Source: Microbacterium jejuense (GTDB taxonomy: Bacteria > Actinomycetota > Actinomycetes > Actinomycetales > Microbacteriaceae). From it: DNA of 64,000 bases. Positions 1-9,686 of the stretch are shown in pieces. Each line of letters begins with the position of its first letter. Within the stretch, counting starts at the first letter, position 1. The stretch is from NCBI RefSeq assembly GCF_019511665.1, contig NZ_JAEUAW010000013.1, positions 55,683 through 119,682 on the forward strand, read 5' to 3'. The notes under the pieces are model-generated. The model did not search any database and was not told the origin of the DNA. It worked only from the letters and a program-made list of their open reading frames with translations. Made by a program: the position numbers and the translations under genes.

Positions 1-223
1 CGCGGGGCGTCGCCTGCGAGTCCACCTCGGCCGAACTGATCGCGACGCCGAGTCCCGCCACGTTCAACCCGGCCGCATCCGCGGTCACGGAGGCGACATC
101 GCCCCCGGCCGAGCCACTCCACGGCGCCGTCGGTGGCGCCGCAGAAGCGGGACCCGCGACGCCCGCGGTCGCGATGACGATGGCGAGTGCGGCAGCTGCC
201 GCGGTGAACACAGACCGCTTCAT
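1..223 (-). CDS. Secreted protein, N-terminal part only (cut by window edge)
   Basis: Reading leftward from an ATG at 223, the protein begins MKRSVF and continues with an Ala-rich hydrophobic run and a PASAAP segment, a classical Sec signal peptide cleaved near residue 29. The next 45 or so residues are small and polar (SGSAGGDVASVTADAAGLN), with no domain I recognise. A GGGGG stretch 6 nt upstream can serve as ribosome binding site. The gene continues past position 1, so its length and function cannot be judged. It points the same way as the secreted pectin enzyme to its right, but lies beyond that gene's terminator hairpin, so it is probably a separate unit. Export is well supported; function is unknown. 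Confidence 0.7.
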   Translation of the reverse strand, partial: MKRSVFTAAAAALAIVIATAGVAGPASAAPPTAPWSGSAGGDVASVTADAAGLNVAGLGVAISSAEVDSQATPR

Positions 224-370
224 GATGACCCCCGGCGGAGGTCAGCCTCCCGCATCCGATGCCTGTAACCGGCCGGGGCCCCTCCGAGACCAGACAGTAG
301 TCCAGTGAACGCTCAGGCGCTGTCCCCCTTTCGGGGGACAAAAGCCCTCGTCGGCGGGCAGAAGCACGAC

Positions 371-400
371 GGCCGGCCATCCCGTGCGGGATGACCGGCC
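371..400 (-). terminator. Stem-loop terminator after the pectin enzyme
   Basis: GGCCGG-C-CATCCCG at 371-384 pairs with CGGGATG-A-CCGGCC at 387-400 across a TG loop, with one C/A mismatch. It lies 14 bp past the leftward stop codon at 415. There is no clear T tract, as is common for actinobacterial terminators. Confidence 0.6.
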
Positions 401-414
401 GCCGTGGAGCGCCG

Positions 415-3400
415 CTACTTCTTGACCGTCACCGTGACGGCTTTCGAGGTGGTGGTGCCTGCGGCATTGGCGAACTCGGCGACGTACGTGTACGTGCCGG
501 GCGCGCGTCCGACGACCGCGGTCGCAGCGTGCTGCGCGTTCGGGGATGCCGCGACGAGCGTCTGCTCGTCGATCAGCGTCCCGTTCTCGTAGAGCCGGTA
601 CGACGTGGCGTTGGTGCCCCACCACAGGTCGGCGGTGACGGTGTAGTTGCCGTCCTTGTCGTGGTTGTCGTGCGACAGGACCGGGACGCCGGGTGCGGCA
701 TCCTTCACCTTCACGGTCACCGACGACGTCGCGGTCGTGCCGACGGCGTTGATGAGCTCGCCCGTGTACACGTAGGTGCCGTTGGGCTTGCCGGTCACGT
801 CGACGGTCGCCAGCTGCGCCTTGGGCGAGTTCGCGTCGAGCAGCTTCGTGGCGATGAGCGCGCCGTTCTCGTACAGCTTGTAGACGGCGCCGTTGACACC
901 GGACCACAGGTTCATCGACACGGTGTAGCGGCCGTCTCTGAGTCCGTTCTCCCATCCGGAGTCGGACGAGAGGATGCCGCGACCCGGCGCCTTGGTGGCC
1001 CCCTCGTCGTCGAACACCAGCAGCTGCACCGATGCGCGGGTGACCAGTCCGTCGTGGTTCACGGCGTTGACCGTGAGGGTGTGGACGCCGACCTTGTCGG
1101 CCAGGGCGATCCCGGCACCGGGTGCGACGGGCTCGCCGTCGAACGCGATGTCGAGGTTGCGCACTCCGGACTCGGGGTCATCCGCCGTCACGCCGACCGT
1201 GAACGTGCCCGTGTTCGGCAGCAGCGTGCCGTCGGCCGGGACGCCCGAGAGGGTCGGGGCCGTGGCATCCACGGCTCCGCCCGGGTCTCCCGTCACGGCG
1301 ATGCGCGGAGCGGCCGGCTGCGTGAACCCGTCGCCGAGGAAGAAGCTCGTCTGCGGGGGCTGGTTGTAGCCGGTGTTCTGCCATGCGACCGACAGCCGGT
1401 AGACCGGGTCGTGCATGAGCGTGCGCAGCCGGATCGACGTCTCGTCGGTGGTGGAGTAGATGCGCAGCTCGGTGGAATCCGCCGAGCGCCACGCGATCTC
1501 TTCACGCCAGTCGCCGAACAGGTCGGCCTGCAGGTTGGGCGTGCCCTTGGTGTCGTTGTTCGACAGGGCTCCGTCGGCCCGCAGGATCACGTCGGACGAC
1601 TCGGTCTGCCAGTTCCACTTCGCCACCGTCGGCACGCCGAGGCGCGTCGTCGTGTCGAAGTCGTGGTCGACGATCTCGCGCAGCGGGTCGCCGTCGAACC
1701 AGGCCAGGAAGTTCGCCGCGGGGATCTTCTCGCTGATGAGCTCGCCGGTGGAGGACTTCAGCTGGCCGACGGGGGAGTTCCAGGCGGCGTCGCCGCCGAT
1801 CGCCCACCCCTCGGCACCCTCATAGCGCGGGTCGATGTCGGCGGACGCGGCACGACCGGTGTCCTTCGTGGCCGGGATCGACCACAGGACTTCGCCGGTG
1901 CGCGCGTCGCGCATCGTGGCGCCGCGGTCGCCCGACGCGCCCATCTCTTCGTGGGCCGCGAACACCTCGAGTCCGGGACGGTTCGGGTCGAGGTCCGACA
2001 CGTGCAGCGCATCGCCGTGGCCGAGGCCCGTCGAATACAGCAGCGAGCCGTCGTCGTCGACCGTGGCCGAGCCGTAGACGATCTCGTCCTTGGCGTCGCC
2101 GTCCACGTCGGCCACCGACAGGTTGTGGTTGCCCATGCCGTAGAAGCCCTCGTTGCCCTCGTCGTTCGAGTCGAGCACCCAGCGCTGGTGCAGCTTCGAG
2201 CCGTCGAAGTCGTACGCCGCCATCACCGCGCGGGTGTAGTACCCGCGGCTGAAGATCGCGCTCGGGTGCTCGCCGTCGAGGTAGGCGGTGCCCGCGAGGA
2301 ACCGGTCGACCCGGTTGCCGTACGTGTCTCCCCAGGCCCCGACGTCGCCGCGCGGCGGCACGTAGTCGACCGTGTCGATCGCGGCGCCGGTGAGGCCGTC
2401 GAACACCGTGAGGTACTCCGGACCGCTCAGGATGTAGCCCGAGCTGTTGCGGTAGTCGGCGCTCGCGTTGCCGATGGGCTGGCCCACGCCGTCGATCGTG
2501 CCGTCGGCGGTCTTCATCATGACCTCGGCGCGGCCGTCGCCGTCGTAGTCGTACACCTGGAACTGCGTGTAGTGCGCGCCGGCACGGATGTTCACGCCGA
2601 GATCGATGCGCCACAGCCGCGTGCCGTCGAGCCGGTAGGCGTCCAGCAGCACGTTGCCGTTGTAGCCGGCCTGCGAGTTGTCGTGCGAGCGGGCGTCCCA
2701 CTTCACGATCAGCTCGTACTGCCCGTCGCCGTCGACGTCGCCGAGGCTGGTGTCGTTGGCCGTGTAGGTGTAGGGCTGACCGTCCTTCGTGTACCCGTCG
2801 GCGGGCTTGTCGAGCGACACCGACAGGTAGTCGCCGTCCTGCACGCCGAACGTCTCGGTCTCGGTGGTCTCGACGCCGTCCAGCACCTTCGTGATGAAGT
2901 ACGTGGATGCCGCCGACCCGGTCGTGTCGAGATAGTTCGTCGAGTCCGTGATCGGGGTCGTGGTCAGGCGCGTGCCGTCACGGTAGACGTGGAACGCGAC
3001 GCTGTCGGGGTCGGTGCCCAGCATGCGCCACGACACCAGGGTTCCCTCGTCCGTCGCCACGGCCGCCGGAGCGCGGTCGAGGTACTCGGCCTGCCGCTGC
3101 AGCACCGTCACCGCGTCCGTCTTCAGCTGTGCCGAGGCCGCGCCCACGCCGCCCGCGTTGACCGCGACCACCGTGTAGAAGTACGGGATCGTGGTGAGCA
3201 CGGTGCTGTCGGTGTAGCGGCTCGCGTCGGCGACGCCCACCAGCTCTCCCTGCTCGCCCTCGACCTCGGAGCGGAACACCAGGTAGTACAGCGCGTTCAG
3301 CGGCTGCGCCCACGACAGGTCGATCGACCGCTTGTCGATGCTGTCGACCGCAAGGCCGGTGGGCGCGGTCGGCGGCGTGATCGAGGCATCCACGAACGAC

Positions 3401-6400
3401 ACCTCGACGGCCTTCGACGGAACCGACTCGAGCTTCGTCTGGTCGACGGCGGTCACGTGGTACTCGTAGTCGAGCCCGACGCGCGCCGACGTGTCGACGA
3501 ACGAGGGCTGGTCGACGGATGCCACGAGCACAGGCTTCGCGTCGAACGGCGACTGGCGATAGACGTTCCACGTCAGCCCGCTCTCGCCGGTCCAGGCCAG
3601 CGCCACACTGGGCGCCGCCGGGTCGGCGTTCACGTCGGTGACCTCGAGTCCCACCGGGCCGAGCAGGATCGGCGTGATCTCGAGGCCGTTCAGGCGCGAG
3701 CCGGACGCGGCGCCGTACGCCTCGACGTTCAGCTGGCCGTCGGTGACGAGGAACGGTCCGCGCAGGGTCTCGTTGACCGAGCCCTTGCCGGCGTTGCCGC
3801 TGCCCGCCTCCTTGCCCTCGACGCGGAAGCTGGTCTTGCTCGATCCGATCCAGTCGCCCGAGTAGGTCTTCACCGAGTACGTGCCGTTCGGCACGTCCAG
3901 CGCGAAGGTCGAGCTGTCGCCCGGCAGCACGAAGTCGCGCACGAGGTCGTTCGACCCGTCGGCCGCACCGCGATCGCGGCCGGCCGTGGCGGGCAGCGTG
4001 TTGGTGAAGCCGTAGCCGCGCTCGGGGGTGTACGCCAGGTCGGGCGTGACCTCGGTGTAGCCGGGCATGAGCGGATTGCCCGCGAGCTGGAAGTCGTACT
4101 TGTACAGCGCCTGCTTGGTCGTGAAGGTCACGACGGCGCTCGGTTCGGACTCGCCGCGGCCGTTCACCGCGACCACCCGGTAGCGATAGCCGGTGCCCTC
4201 GGCGAGGCCCTGCACGATCGAGCTGGTCTGCGTCACCATGCCGACGAGCGCCCACGTGGGCTCGGGGTCGGCGACGGCCTGTCGGTAGATCTTGTAGATG
4301 TCGGCCGTGGGCGAGGCATCCCACTGCAGCGTCGCCCCACCGTTGCTGATGGCCCCGGCGACCACGTTCTGCGGTGCCACCGGCACGTCGGCGGGCGGCT
4401 CGACATCGGTCACCTTCGCGGCGAGCGGGTCATCGAGTGCCTTGACGTCCTGCGCGACGAGGCGGGCCATCTGGATCGCGCCGTACTCCTGGAAGTGCGT
4501 GTCGTCGGCGATGCCTGCGGGACGCTGCGGGAAGACGCCGGGGTCGGCGTAGAGGAACACGGCCTTGGCGGCCTCGGGGCCGATCTGGTCGAGGTAGGCG
4601 CGGCTGGAGGCCGAGAGGTCGACCAGCAGCACGTCCTCTTCGGCCGCGAGCTCCTTCATCTTGTCGACGTACTCGGGGAAGCTGACGTTGAAGAGGCCCG
4701 TGTCGGCGTTGAACGAACGGCGCGAGACCGGCGTCACGAGAATCGGGGTGGCGCCGCGCTGGCGGGCTCCTTCGACGTAGACGCGCAGATACTCCTTGTA
4801 GTCCGCGGGGCTCGCGTACCGGTCGTCGACGCCCTGGGTGGCGTCGTTGTGGCCGAACTGCACCACGAGGTAGTCGCCGGGCCGCACCGCACGCAGGATG
4901 TCGTCCAGGCGCCCCTGGCTGATGAAGTTCTTCGACGAGCGGCCGCCGATCGCCTGATTCGAGAAGGCGACGTCCGCCGCGAAGAAGCGGTCGATCATCT
5001 GCCCCCAGCCGGCCTGCGGCGCGTAGGCGATCGGGTCGTACGTCTGCACCGTCGAGTCGCCCGCGATGTACGCGGTCGGGATGGCTCCTGCGACGCGCTC
5101 GGGCAGGCGCGTGATCGTCAGGGCGTTCACGACGGGCACGTCGCCGCCGAACACGAGGGTGAGGGTGCCGTCGACGAGCGCGATCGTGAACGACATGTCG
5201 AGGTACGAGCCCGCCGTCTGCGGATTCGGCTGCACCTTGGCGATGCTCTCGGCCGTCACGGTCGTGGTCGTCGCCTCGTCGGCGTCGCCCGACACGAGGC
5301 GCACCGAGTAGTCGCCGGCGCCGAGGTCGACCTCGAAGGTCGCGCCGGCTGCCGACACGAAGTCGCCGCGCAGCGCGTCGTCGCCGCCGCGGTCGACGTC
5401 GGGCGTGGCCGACGTCGGCGCGGCCGAGAAGCCGTACCCCCACTCCGGGTCGTAGGCCGTCGTGCTCGTGACCGCGAGGGCGCCCTCGGCCACCTGGCCG
5501 GGACCGAAGTCGAACGTCACGACATCGCCGGCGGGCAGCGGTGCGGGTGCCGTGTAGATGTCCGAGGTCACCGTGGCCGACGCCGGCGACGGACCGGCCT
5601 GGTTGCGGGCGGTGACCCGGTACGTCCACTGCTGCGCGGTGTCGACGGCATCCGTGTACCCGGGTGTCGTGACGGCGGCGACGGTCGCGAACGCACCGTC
5701 GGCGCCCGCGCGCTCGACCACGTACTCGTCGCCGTTCGCGACGGCCGACCACGACAGCACCACGGCCTGCTTGGTCACCTGTGCGACGGCGAGGTCGGTG
5801 GGCGCGACGGGGGCGACGAGCGCCGGGATGGTGCCCGAGCGCACCTCGGCCGACTGCGGCGAGACCCGGTCGTAGGCGTCGACGGATGCGACGGCGTAGG
5901 CGTACGAGCCGCCCTCCGCGACGGACGCGTCGGTGTAGGCCGGATCGGTCACCTCGGCGAGCTGCGCGAACGCGCCGGTCGTGCCTCCCGTGACGTCGGC
6001 GCGCAGCACGCGGTACCCGGCGGCGCCGTCCACCGCGGCCCAGGTCAGGTCGACGCCGTTCCAGGCGACGCGCGCTGTGGCGAGGTCGGCCGGCGTCGCC
6101 GGCAGCGCCGGTGCGACGACCAGGCCGTTCACGTACGCGCCCAGGCCGGAGCCGGCGAAGCCGATCGTGAGCTGCCCGTCGGTGACGACGGCGGTGTAGG
6201 TCGCGGTGGCGTTGAGGCCCTTGCCGGACGTGAGCCGCGTCTGGGCGACGCCTTCGAGCGTCACGGTGGCGTTGGTTCCGGATGCCGAGCTCAGCCCGTC
6301 GCCGATCGTGACGGTGACCGCGTACGAGCCCTCGGGCACGCCGTCGAGCTGGAAGCCCCAGTTCGTGCCGGCCACGAAGTCGTCCTCCATGGCACCGGCG

Positions 6401-6732
6401 GGGGAGCCGTCGGTGCTGCGGTCGCGGTCGAACAGCGTCGCGCCGTCGGGAAGCGTGATGCCCCAGCCGGTCTCGGCGGTGTAGCGCGAACTCGTGAGCA
6501 CCTGCTGGAAGCCCTCGGCCACGGCACTGGTCGCAGTTCCGAAGTCGAAGCGCCACGCGCCGTCCTCGGCGGGGGCGAGCAGGGCCGCGGCGGGCGTCGC
6601 GGTCATGAGCGCCGCGACGACGGCGGCGGCGCCGGCGATCGCGGTGAGACGCAGCCCGCGCGCGGCGCGGGATGCGCGGGCGTGTTCTGCGGGTCGCGTC
6701 GCGCCGTCGGCGCGTGCGGACACGTGGGGCAC
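415..6732 (-). CDS. Giant secreted rhamnogalacturonan acetylesterase / PL11 rhamnogalacturonan lyase fusion
   Basis: A 2105-residue secreted enzyme for pectin rhamnogalacturonan I. In order: signal peptide (about 1-50, ending TPAAA); carbohydrate-binding-like domain (60-200); two fibronectin III domains (210-395); second binding-like domain (404-545); SGNH acetylesterase (551-766) with GDST (Ser560), GHND (Asn629) and DDTHF (Asp743, His746); FN3 (780-865); third binding-like domain (874-1025); two FN3 (1027-1210); PL11 lyase (1212-1814) with repeated DxDGDG calcium-type loops; Ig-like domain; and two C-terminal repeats of about 90 residues sharing a YKLYENG-like core. The GTG at 6732 is chosen because AGGAGG lies 4 nt upstream and the signal peptide follows; an in-frame ATG at 6753 is weaker. 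No sortase signal is visible, so it is probably released. The esterase would remove acetyl groups that block the lyase. Family calls rest on motifs; the joint action is inferred. Confidence 0.88.
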   Translation of the reverse strand: MPHVSARADGATRPAEHARASRAARGLRLTAIAGAAAVVAALMTATPAAALLAPAEDGAWRFDFGTATSAVAEGFQQVLTSSRYTAETGWGITLPDGATLFDRDRSTDGSPAGAMEDDFVAGTNWGFQLDGVPEGSYAVTVTIGDGLSSASGTNATVTLEGVAQTRLTSGKGLNATATYTAVVTDGQLTIGFAGSGLGAYVNGLVVAPALPATPADLATARVAWNGVDLTWAAVDGAAGYRVLRADVTGGTTGAFAQLAEVTDPAYTDASVAEGGSYAYAVASVDAYDRVSPQSAEVRSGTIPALVAPVAPTDLAVAQVTKQAVVLSWSAVANGDEYVVERAGADGAFATVAAVTTPGYTDAVDTAQQWTYRVTARNQAGPSPASATVTSDIYTAPAPLPAGDVVTFDFGPGQVAEGALAVTSTTAYDPEWGYGFSAAPTSATPDVDRGGDDALRGDFVSAAGATFEVDLGAGDYSVRLVSGDADEATTTTVTAESIAKVQPNPQTAGSYLDMSFTIALVDGTLTLVFGGDVPVVNALTITRLPERVAGAIPTAYIAGDSTVQTYDPIAYAPQAGWGQMIDRFFAADVAFSNQAIGGRSSKNFISQGRLDDILRAVRPGDYLVVQFGHNDATQGVDDRYASPADYKEYLRVYVEGARQRGATPILVTPVSRRSFNADTGLFNVSFPEYVDKMKELAAEEDVLLVDLSASSRAYLDQIGPEAAKAVFLYADPGVFPQRPAGIADDTHFQEYGAIQMARLVAQDVKALDDPLAAKVTDVEPPADVPVAPQNVVAGAISNGGATLQWDASPTADIYKIYRQAVADPEPTWALVGMVTQTSSIVQGLAEGTGYRYRVVAVNGRGESEPSAVVTFTTKQALYKYDFQLAGNPLMPGYTEVTPDLAYTPERGYGFTNTLPATAGRDRGAADGSNDLVRDFVLPGDSSTFALDVPNGTYSVKTYSGDWIGSSKTSFRVEGKEAGSGNAGKGSVNETLRGPFLVTDGQLNVEAYGAASGSRLNGLEITPILLGPVGLEVTDVNADPAAPSVALAWTGESGLTWNVYRQSPFDAKPVLVASVDQPSFVDTSARVGLDYEYHVTAVDQTKLESVPSKAVEVSFVDASITPPTAPTGLAVDSIDKRSIDLSWAQPLNALYYLVFRSEVEGEQGELVGVADASRYTDSTVLTTIPYFYTVVAVNAGGVGAASAQLKTDAVTVLQRQAEYLDRAPAAVATDEGTLVSWRMLGTDPDSVAFHVYRDGTRLTTTPITDSTNYLDTTGSAASTYFITKVLDGVETTETETFGVQDGDYLSVSLDKPADGYTKDGQPYTYTANDTSLGDVDGDGQYELIVKWDARSHDNSQAGYNGNVLLDAYRLDGTRLWRIDLGVNIRAGAHYTQFQVYDYDGDGRAEVMMKTADGTIDGVGQPIGNASADYRNSSGYILSGPEYLTVFDGLTGAAIDTVDYVPPRGDVGAWGDTYGNRVDRFLAGTAYLDGEHPSAIFSRGYYTRAVMAAYDFDGSKLHQRWVLDSNDEGNEGFYGMGNHNLSVADVDGDAKDEIVYGSATVDDDGSLLYSTGLGHGDALHVSDLDPNRPGLEVFAAHEEMGASGDRGATMRDARTGEVLWSIPATKDTGRAASADIDPRYEGAEGWAIGGDAAWNSPVGQLKSSTGELISEKIPAANFLAWFDGDPLREIVDHDFDTTTRLGVPTVAKWNWQTESSDVILRADGALSNNDTKGTPNLQADLFGDWREEIAWRSADSTELRIYSTTDETSIRLRTLMHDPVYRLSVAWQNTGYNQPPQTSFFLGDGFTQPAAPRIAVTGDPGGAVDATAPTLSGVPADGTLLPNTGTFTVGVTADDPESGVRNLDIAFDGEPVAPGAGIALADKVGVHTLTVNAVNHDGLVTRASVQLLVFDDEGATKAPGRGILSSDSGWENGLRDGRYTVSMNLWSGVNGAVYKLYENGALIATKLLDANSPKAQLATVDVTGKPNGTYVYTGELINAVGTTATSSVTVKVKDAAPGVPVLSHDNHDKDGNYTVTADLWWGTNATSYRLYENGTLIDEQTLVAASPNAQHAATAVVGRAPGTYTYVAEFANAAGTTTSKAVTVTVKK

Positions 6733-6862
6733 GGTTCCTCCTGTTGTCAGCATCGGCAAAGGATGGCGGCATCCCCCGCGGCGTCGCGGCGGAGTGTCGT
6801 CGTGAACCGGGCACGTACGGACTCGGGCCCTGTCCGGTCTTGCTGGGTTGGTTGCGGACGGT

Positions 6863-7012
6863 GCGGAAAGCGTATTCCGTTCGCGTTCGTCGGCAGTCTG
6901 GCACGAGCACCCGGCGTGGGGCAAGGATTTCGTGAAACGTTTTTGCGATCGCACGGCGTCGGCTTGTGCGTCGTCACCGACGTGGTCTATCGTCCTCGGC
7001 GAACGCTTTCCC
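6863..7012 (-). promoter_or_regulatory. Divergent region with LacI-type operator candidates
   Basis: The 352-bp gap at 6733-7084 separates the pectin enzyme from the divergent lactate-oxidase gene. It contains AAACGTTT at 6935-6942 (a perfect palindrome inside TGAAACGTTTTTG), GGAAAGCGTATTCC at 6865-6878 (outer 4 bp paired), and GAACGCTTTCC at 7001-7011. These resemble operators of LacI-family sugar regulators. No regulator gene is adjacent, so the bound protein is unknown. I see no small gene in the gap. Confidence 0.45.
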
Positions 7013-7071
7013 ACACCCCCGCCGTCGGTGCGCATACGGACCGCGCCGGCGGCGGGCTCCACGGATCCTCC

Positions 7072-7077
7072 TAGGCT
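7072..7077 (+). promoter_or_regulatory. -10 box TAGGCT for a leaderless transcript
   Basis: TAGGCT ends 7 nt before the ATG at 7085, which would place transcription start at or next to the start codon. No Shine-Dalgarno sequence is present. The spacing recurs at several genes in the window. Confidence 0.45.
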
Positions 7078-7084
7078 GGGCGCC

Positions 7085-8455
7085 ATGGCTCAGAGCATCG
7101 ACGCTCCAGGCGACCCCGCCGCCGCCTCGCGCGGCATCTCGCGCCGCACCCAGTCCGACATCTACCGAGCCGGCATCAGCGGCACCCGCCCCCGCGTGCC
7201 CGTCGACGTCGATGCGCTCGAATCCGCCGCGCGCAAGGCGCTCAGCGCCGAGGCCTTCGCGTACATCGCCGGGGGAGCCGGCGCGGAGCGGACCGTCGCC
7301 GCCAACCGCGCCGCATTCGCCCGGTGGCAGGTGTGGCCGCGCCCCCTGCGCGACGTGTCGAGCCGCGACCTGTCGATCGACTTCCTGGGCGTGCGACGCC
7401 CGACGCCGCTCATCCTCGCGCCGCTGGGTGTCATGGAGCTCGCGCACGCCGACGCCGACCTCGCGGTGGCGCGGGCCGCGGCATCCCTCGGCGTCCCGTA
7501 CACGCTCTCGAACCAGGCCTCCTTCGCGATGGAGGAGGTGAGGGACGCTTCGTCTCGTTCCTCGCTCAGCGCAAGTGGCGCACCCGCCGGCTCCCGCCTG
7601 TTCCAGCTGTACTGGTCGGCGTCGGACGAGCTCAACGCGTCGCTGCTGCGTCGGGCGGAGGCCTCCGGGTGCGAGGCGATCGTGGTGACGCTCGACACCC
7701 ACCTGCTGGGCTGGCGCACGCGCGACCTCGACCTCGCCTACCTGCCGTTCACGCGGGCGATGGGCATCGCGCAGTACACGAGCGATCCGGTCTTCCAGCA
7801 GCTCGTGCGCGAACGGGCACGCGCGTCCACGGGCTCGGCGGCCGACGCGGCGCCGCCGGTCAGGGTGACTCCCAGAGCGGTGGCCGCCGGCGTGCGCATC
7901 GCGCGCAAAGGCGCCGCGCTCACCGGCTCGTCGAGCATGCGCGAGAACCTGCGCTCGCCGCTGCCGCGCGCGGCGGTCGAGACGTTCCTCGAGGTGTTCT
8001 CGACCCCGGCGCTCACGTGGGACGATCTCGCCAAGGCGCGGCAGTGGACGTCGCTGCCGCTGATCCTCAAGGGCATCGTGCACCCGGACGACGCCATTCG
8101 CGCGCTCGATGCGGGCGTCGACGGCATCTGGATCTCCAACCACGGCGGGCGGCAGATCGACCAGTCCGTGCCGACCCTGGACGTGCTGCCCACCATCGCC
8201 GAGCGGGTCGCCGGCCGCGTGCCCATCGTTTTCGACTCGGGCGTGCGACAGGGGTCCGACGCGTTCATCGCGCTGGCGCTCGGGGCGACCGCCGTGGCAC
8301 TCGGGCGGCCGTACGCGTACGGTCTCGCCATAGCGGGCGAGGCCGGGGCGGCCGAGGTGATCCGCAACGTGCTGGCCGAGCTCGACATCACGCTGGGTCT
8401 CGCCGGGCTGACCTCGATCGCCGACGTCGACCGGCACGCGCTGCGGGAGGCGTGA
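7085..8455 (+). CDS. FMN-dependent alpha-hydroxy-acid oxidase, lactate 2-monooxygenase-like
   Basis: 456 residues of the FMN alpha-hydroxy-acid dehydrogenase family, which oxidises L-lactate or a related 2-hydroxy acid. The FMN-binding lysine is in LKGI (Lys329) and the substrate-binding pair is in SNHGGRQ (His353, Arg356). The segments [13 protein letters not shown] and YTSDPVF, and the length, point to the lactate 2-monooxygenase branch rather than classic LldD. The ATG at 7085 is preceded by TAGGCT at leaderless spacing; the upstream in-frame extension lacks family similarity. Residues about 153-165 ([12 protein letters not shown]) do not fit the family and are encoded by a fragment of repeat R1. 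L-lactate is the predicted end product of the L-fucose route encoded at 55843-61251, so a metabolic link is plausible but inferred. Confidence 0.85.
   Translation: MAQSIDAPGDPAAASRGISRRTQSDIYRAGISGTRPRVPVDVDALESAARKALSAEAFAYIAGGAGAERTVAANRAAFARWQVWPRPLRDVSSRDLSIDFLGVRRPTPLILAPLGVMELAHADADLAVARAAASLGVPYTLSNQASFAMEEVRDASSRSSLSASGAPAGSRLFQLYWSASDELNASLLRRAEASGCEAIVVTLDTHLLGWRTRDLDLAYLPFTRAMGIAQYTSDPVFQQLVRERARASTGSAADAAPPVRVTPRAVAAGVRIARKGAALTGSSSMRENLRSPLPRAAVETFLEVFSTPALTWDDLAKARQWTSLPLILKGIVHPDDAIRALDAGVDGIWISNHGGRQIDQSVPTLDVLPTIAERVAGRVPIVFDSGVRQGSDAFIALALGATAVALGRPYAYGLAIAGEAGAAEVIRNVLAELDITLGLAGLTSIADVDRHALREA
7544..7571 (+). repeat. R1 repeat arm inside the lactate-oxidase gene
   Basis: The DNA matches the right arm of R1 (CTTCGTCTCG then TTCCTCGCT then CAGCG), missing a few bases compared with intergenic copies. 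It keeps the frame and adds about 12 residues between a conserved helix and the LFQLYW strand. Confidence 0.65.
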
Positions 8456-8471
8456 GTCACGACGTTGCCCC

Positions 8472-8477
8472 TAGTCT
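8472..8477 (+). promoter_or_regulatory. -10 box TAGTCT for a leaderless transcript
   Basis: TAGTCT ends 6 nt before the GTG at 8484. It lies 17 bp after the preceding stop codon, so the small membrane protein gene probably has its own promoter. Confidence 0.4.
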
Positions 8478-8483
8478 GGGGCG

Positions 8484-8861
8484 GTGACCACACCCCCTCC
8501 TCCGCAGTACCCGTATGCCGCGCCGCAGCCGCAGCCGATGAGTCCCACCGACGAGAAGCTGTGGGCGACGCTCATCCACATCGGCGGCATCTTCTTCGGC
8601 TTCCTGCCCGCGCTGATCGGCTATCTCGTGCTCAAGGACCGCGGCCCGTTCGTGCGCGCCCACACCGCCACCGCACTGAACTTCCAGCTGACGCTGCTCA
8701 TCGCCTATGTCGTGGGGGTCGTGCTCTCGGCTGTCGGCATCGGTGTGATCCTCCTGCTGGCGGTCTGGGTGCTCAACATCGTGTTCAGCATCATCGCCGC
8801 CGTGAAGGCCAACCGCGGCGAGTGGTACAAGTACCCGGTCGCGATCACGTTCCTCAGCTGA
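8484..8861 (+). CDS. DUF4870-type small membrane protein
   Basis: 125 residues: a proline-rich, tyrosine-containing cytosolic head (TTPPPPQYPYAAPQPQP), then SPTDEKLWATLIHIGG and three hydrophobic segments at about 28-45, 65-85 and 88-105. The stretch GPFVRAHTATALNFQLT followed by two close membrane spans is the DUF4870 pattern. The biochemical role of this family is unknown. The GTG start is set by the TAGTCT box 6 nt upstream and by the family-like beginning. Its stop codon lies 10 bp from the stop of the converging lipoprotein gene, so the two share one short convergent gap. Confidence 0.8.
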   Translation: MTTPPPPQYPYAAPQPQPMSPTDEKLWATLIHIGGIFFGFLPALIGYLVLKDRGPFVRAHTATALNFQLTLLIAYVVGVVLSAVGIGVILLLAVWVLNIVFSIIAAVKANRGEWYKYPVAITFLS

Positions 8862-8870
8862 GAACGCGCC

Positions 8871-9527
8871 TCAGCGCGGGTGCCCGTCGGCGGTGAAGCC
8901 GAAGACGGGCACCGCGCCCGGCGGCTCCGACGCGGGGAGCGGGTCATGCGCGACCGGATCGTCCGGCCACCCCGGGTACAGGATCGCCGTCAGCTCGTCG
9001 GGCGCGCCGTCGAAGCACCTGGTCGTGGCCCGGACGCCGATGGCATCGGCCGATCCCTCACCGTCGCGGATCTCGATCGTGAGCGTTTCGATGCCGAAGC
9101 CCTCCACAGACGCGTGCACCTCGACGGTGCCGTCGGCGTCGGCGGCGGCATCCCGAGCAGTCCAGCCCCGGTCGGTGAGCCACCGCGCGGCCCGATGGGC
9201 GAGCGTCGGGGCATCGGCGTGTGCGTCGCCGTCGAGGGTCCAGCCCTCCGGAGTGGTGCGGCCGAGCTCGAAGCCGTAGCCCTCGTCGCAGGCGACGGGG
9301 AGGTCGCCGTACTCCTGGACCTGCCAGTCGCCGTCGTACAGATGCAGCAGGACGGTGGCGACGGTCTGCCGGAACAGCAGGTCGTGCTGCCGCGCCGACG
9401 CGTACAGGGCCTCCTCCTTACCCGTCGCGGGAGTGCAGCCCGCAAGGCCGGCGACCCCGGCAAGCACGGCGGTCGCGATCACCCATCTGCCGGGATGCCC
9501 GGCACGGCTGGCGGTGGCGATGGCCAT
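8871..9527 (-). CDS. Hypothetical lipoprotein
   Basis: 218 residues. The N-terminus has arginines, a hydrophobic stretch and the lipobox LAGC with the lipidated Cys31. The mature part is acidic and water-soluble, with two further cysteines (DLPVACDEGYGF and ATTRCFDGAP) that could form a disulfide outside the membrane. I do not recognise a named domain; mixed alpha/beta segments such as VEVHASVEGFGIETLTIEI suggest a small compact fold. GGAGAA about 6 nt upstream of the ATG at 9527 is a likely ribosome binding site, and TAGCCT further upstream a possible -10. Location is well supported; function is unknown. Confidence 0.75.
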   Translation of the reverse strand: MAIATASRAGHPGRWVIATAVLAGVAGLAGCTPATGKEEALYASARQHDLLFRQTVATVLLHLYDGDWQVQEYGDLPVACDEGYGFELGRTTPEGWTLDGDAHADAPTLAHRAARWLTDRGWTARDAAADADGTVEVHASVEGFGIETLTIEIRDGEGSADAIGVRATTRCFDGAPDELTAILYPGWPDDPVAHDPLPASEPPGAVPVFGFTADGHPR

Positions 9528-9674
9528 CGGATTCTCCGATCGACCGCTTCAGGCTATGCCGCGCTGCACTCGAGCTGAAGGGGCGGCCCGACACGACACC
9601 GGCCGCGCTGCTCGACGGAGAAATGCCCGGGTGCCGGCGCTGAACCCTCGTGTGTGTCGGGACGACTTGACCCT

Positions 9675-9680
9675 TAGGCT
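9675..9680 (+). promoter_or_regulatory. -10 box TAGGCT for a leaderless transcript
   Basis: TAGGCT ends 6 nt before the ATG at 9687, the same arrangement as at 7072. No Shine-Dalgarno sequence precedes the ATG. Confidence 0.45.
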
Positions 9681-9686
9681 TCTGCC

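Noticed and set aside
391..7074. A 2227-codon open frame on the plus strand opposite the pectin enzyme
   Set aside because: It mirrors a high-GC gene, is extremely rich in Arg, Val and Gly, has no domain, and the minus frame has clear catalytic motifs and a signal peptide.
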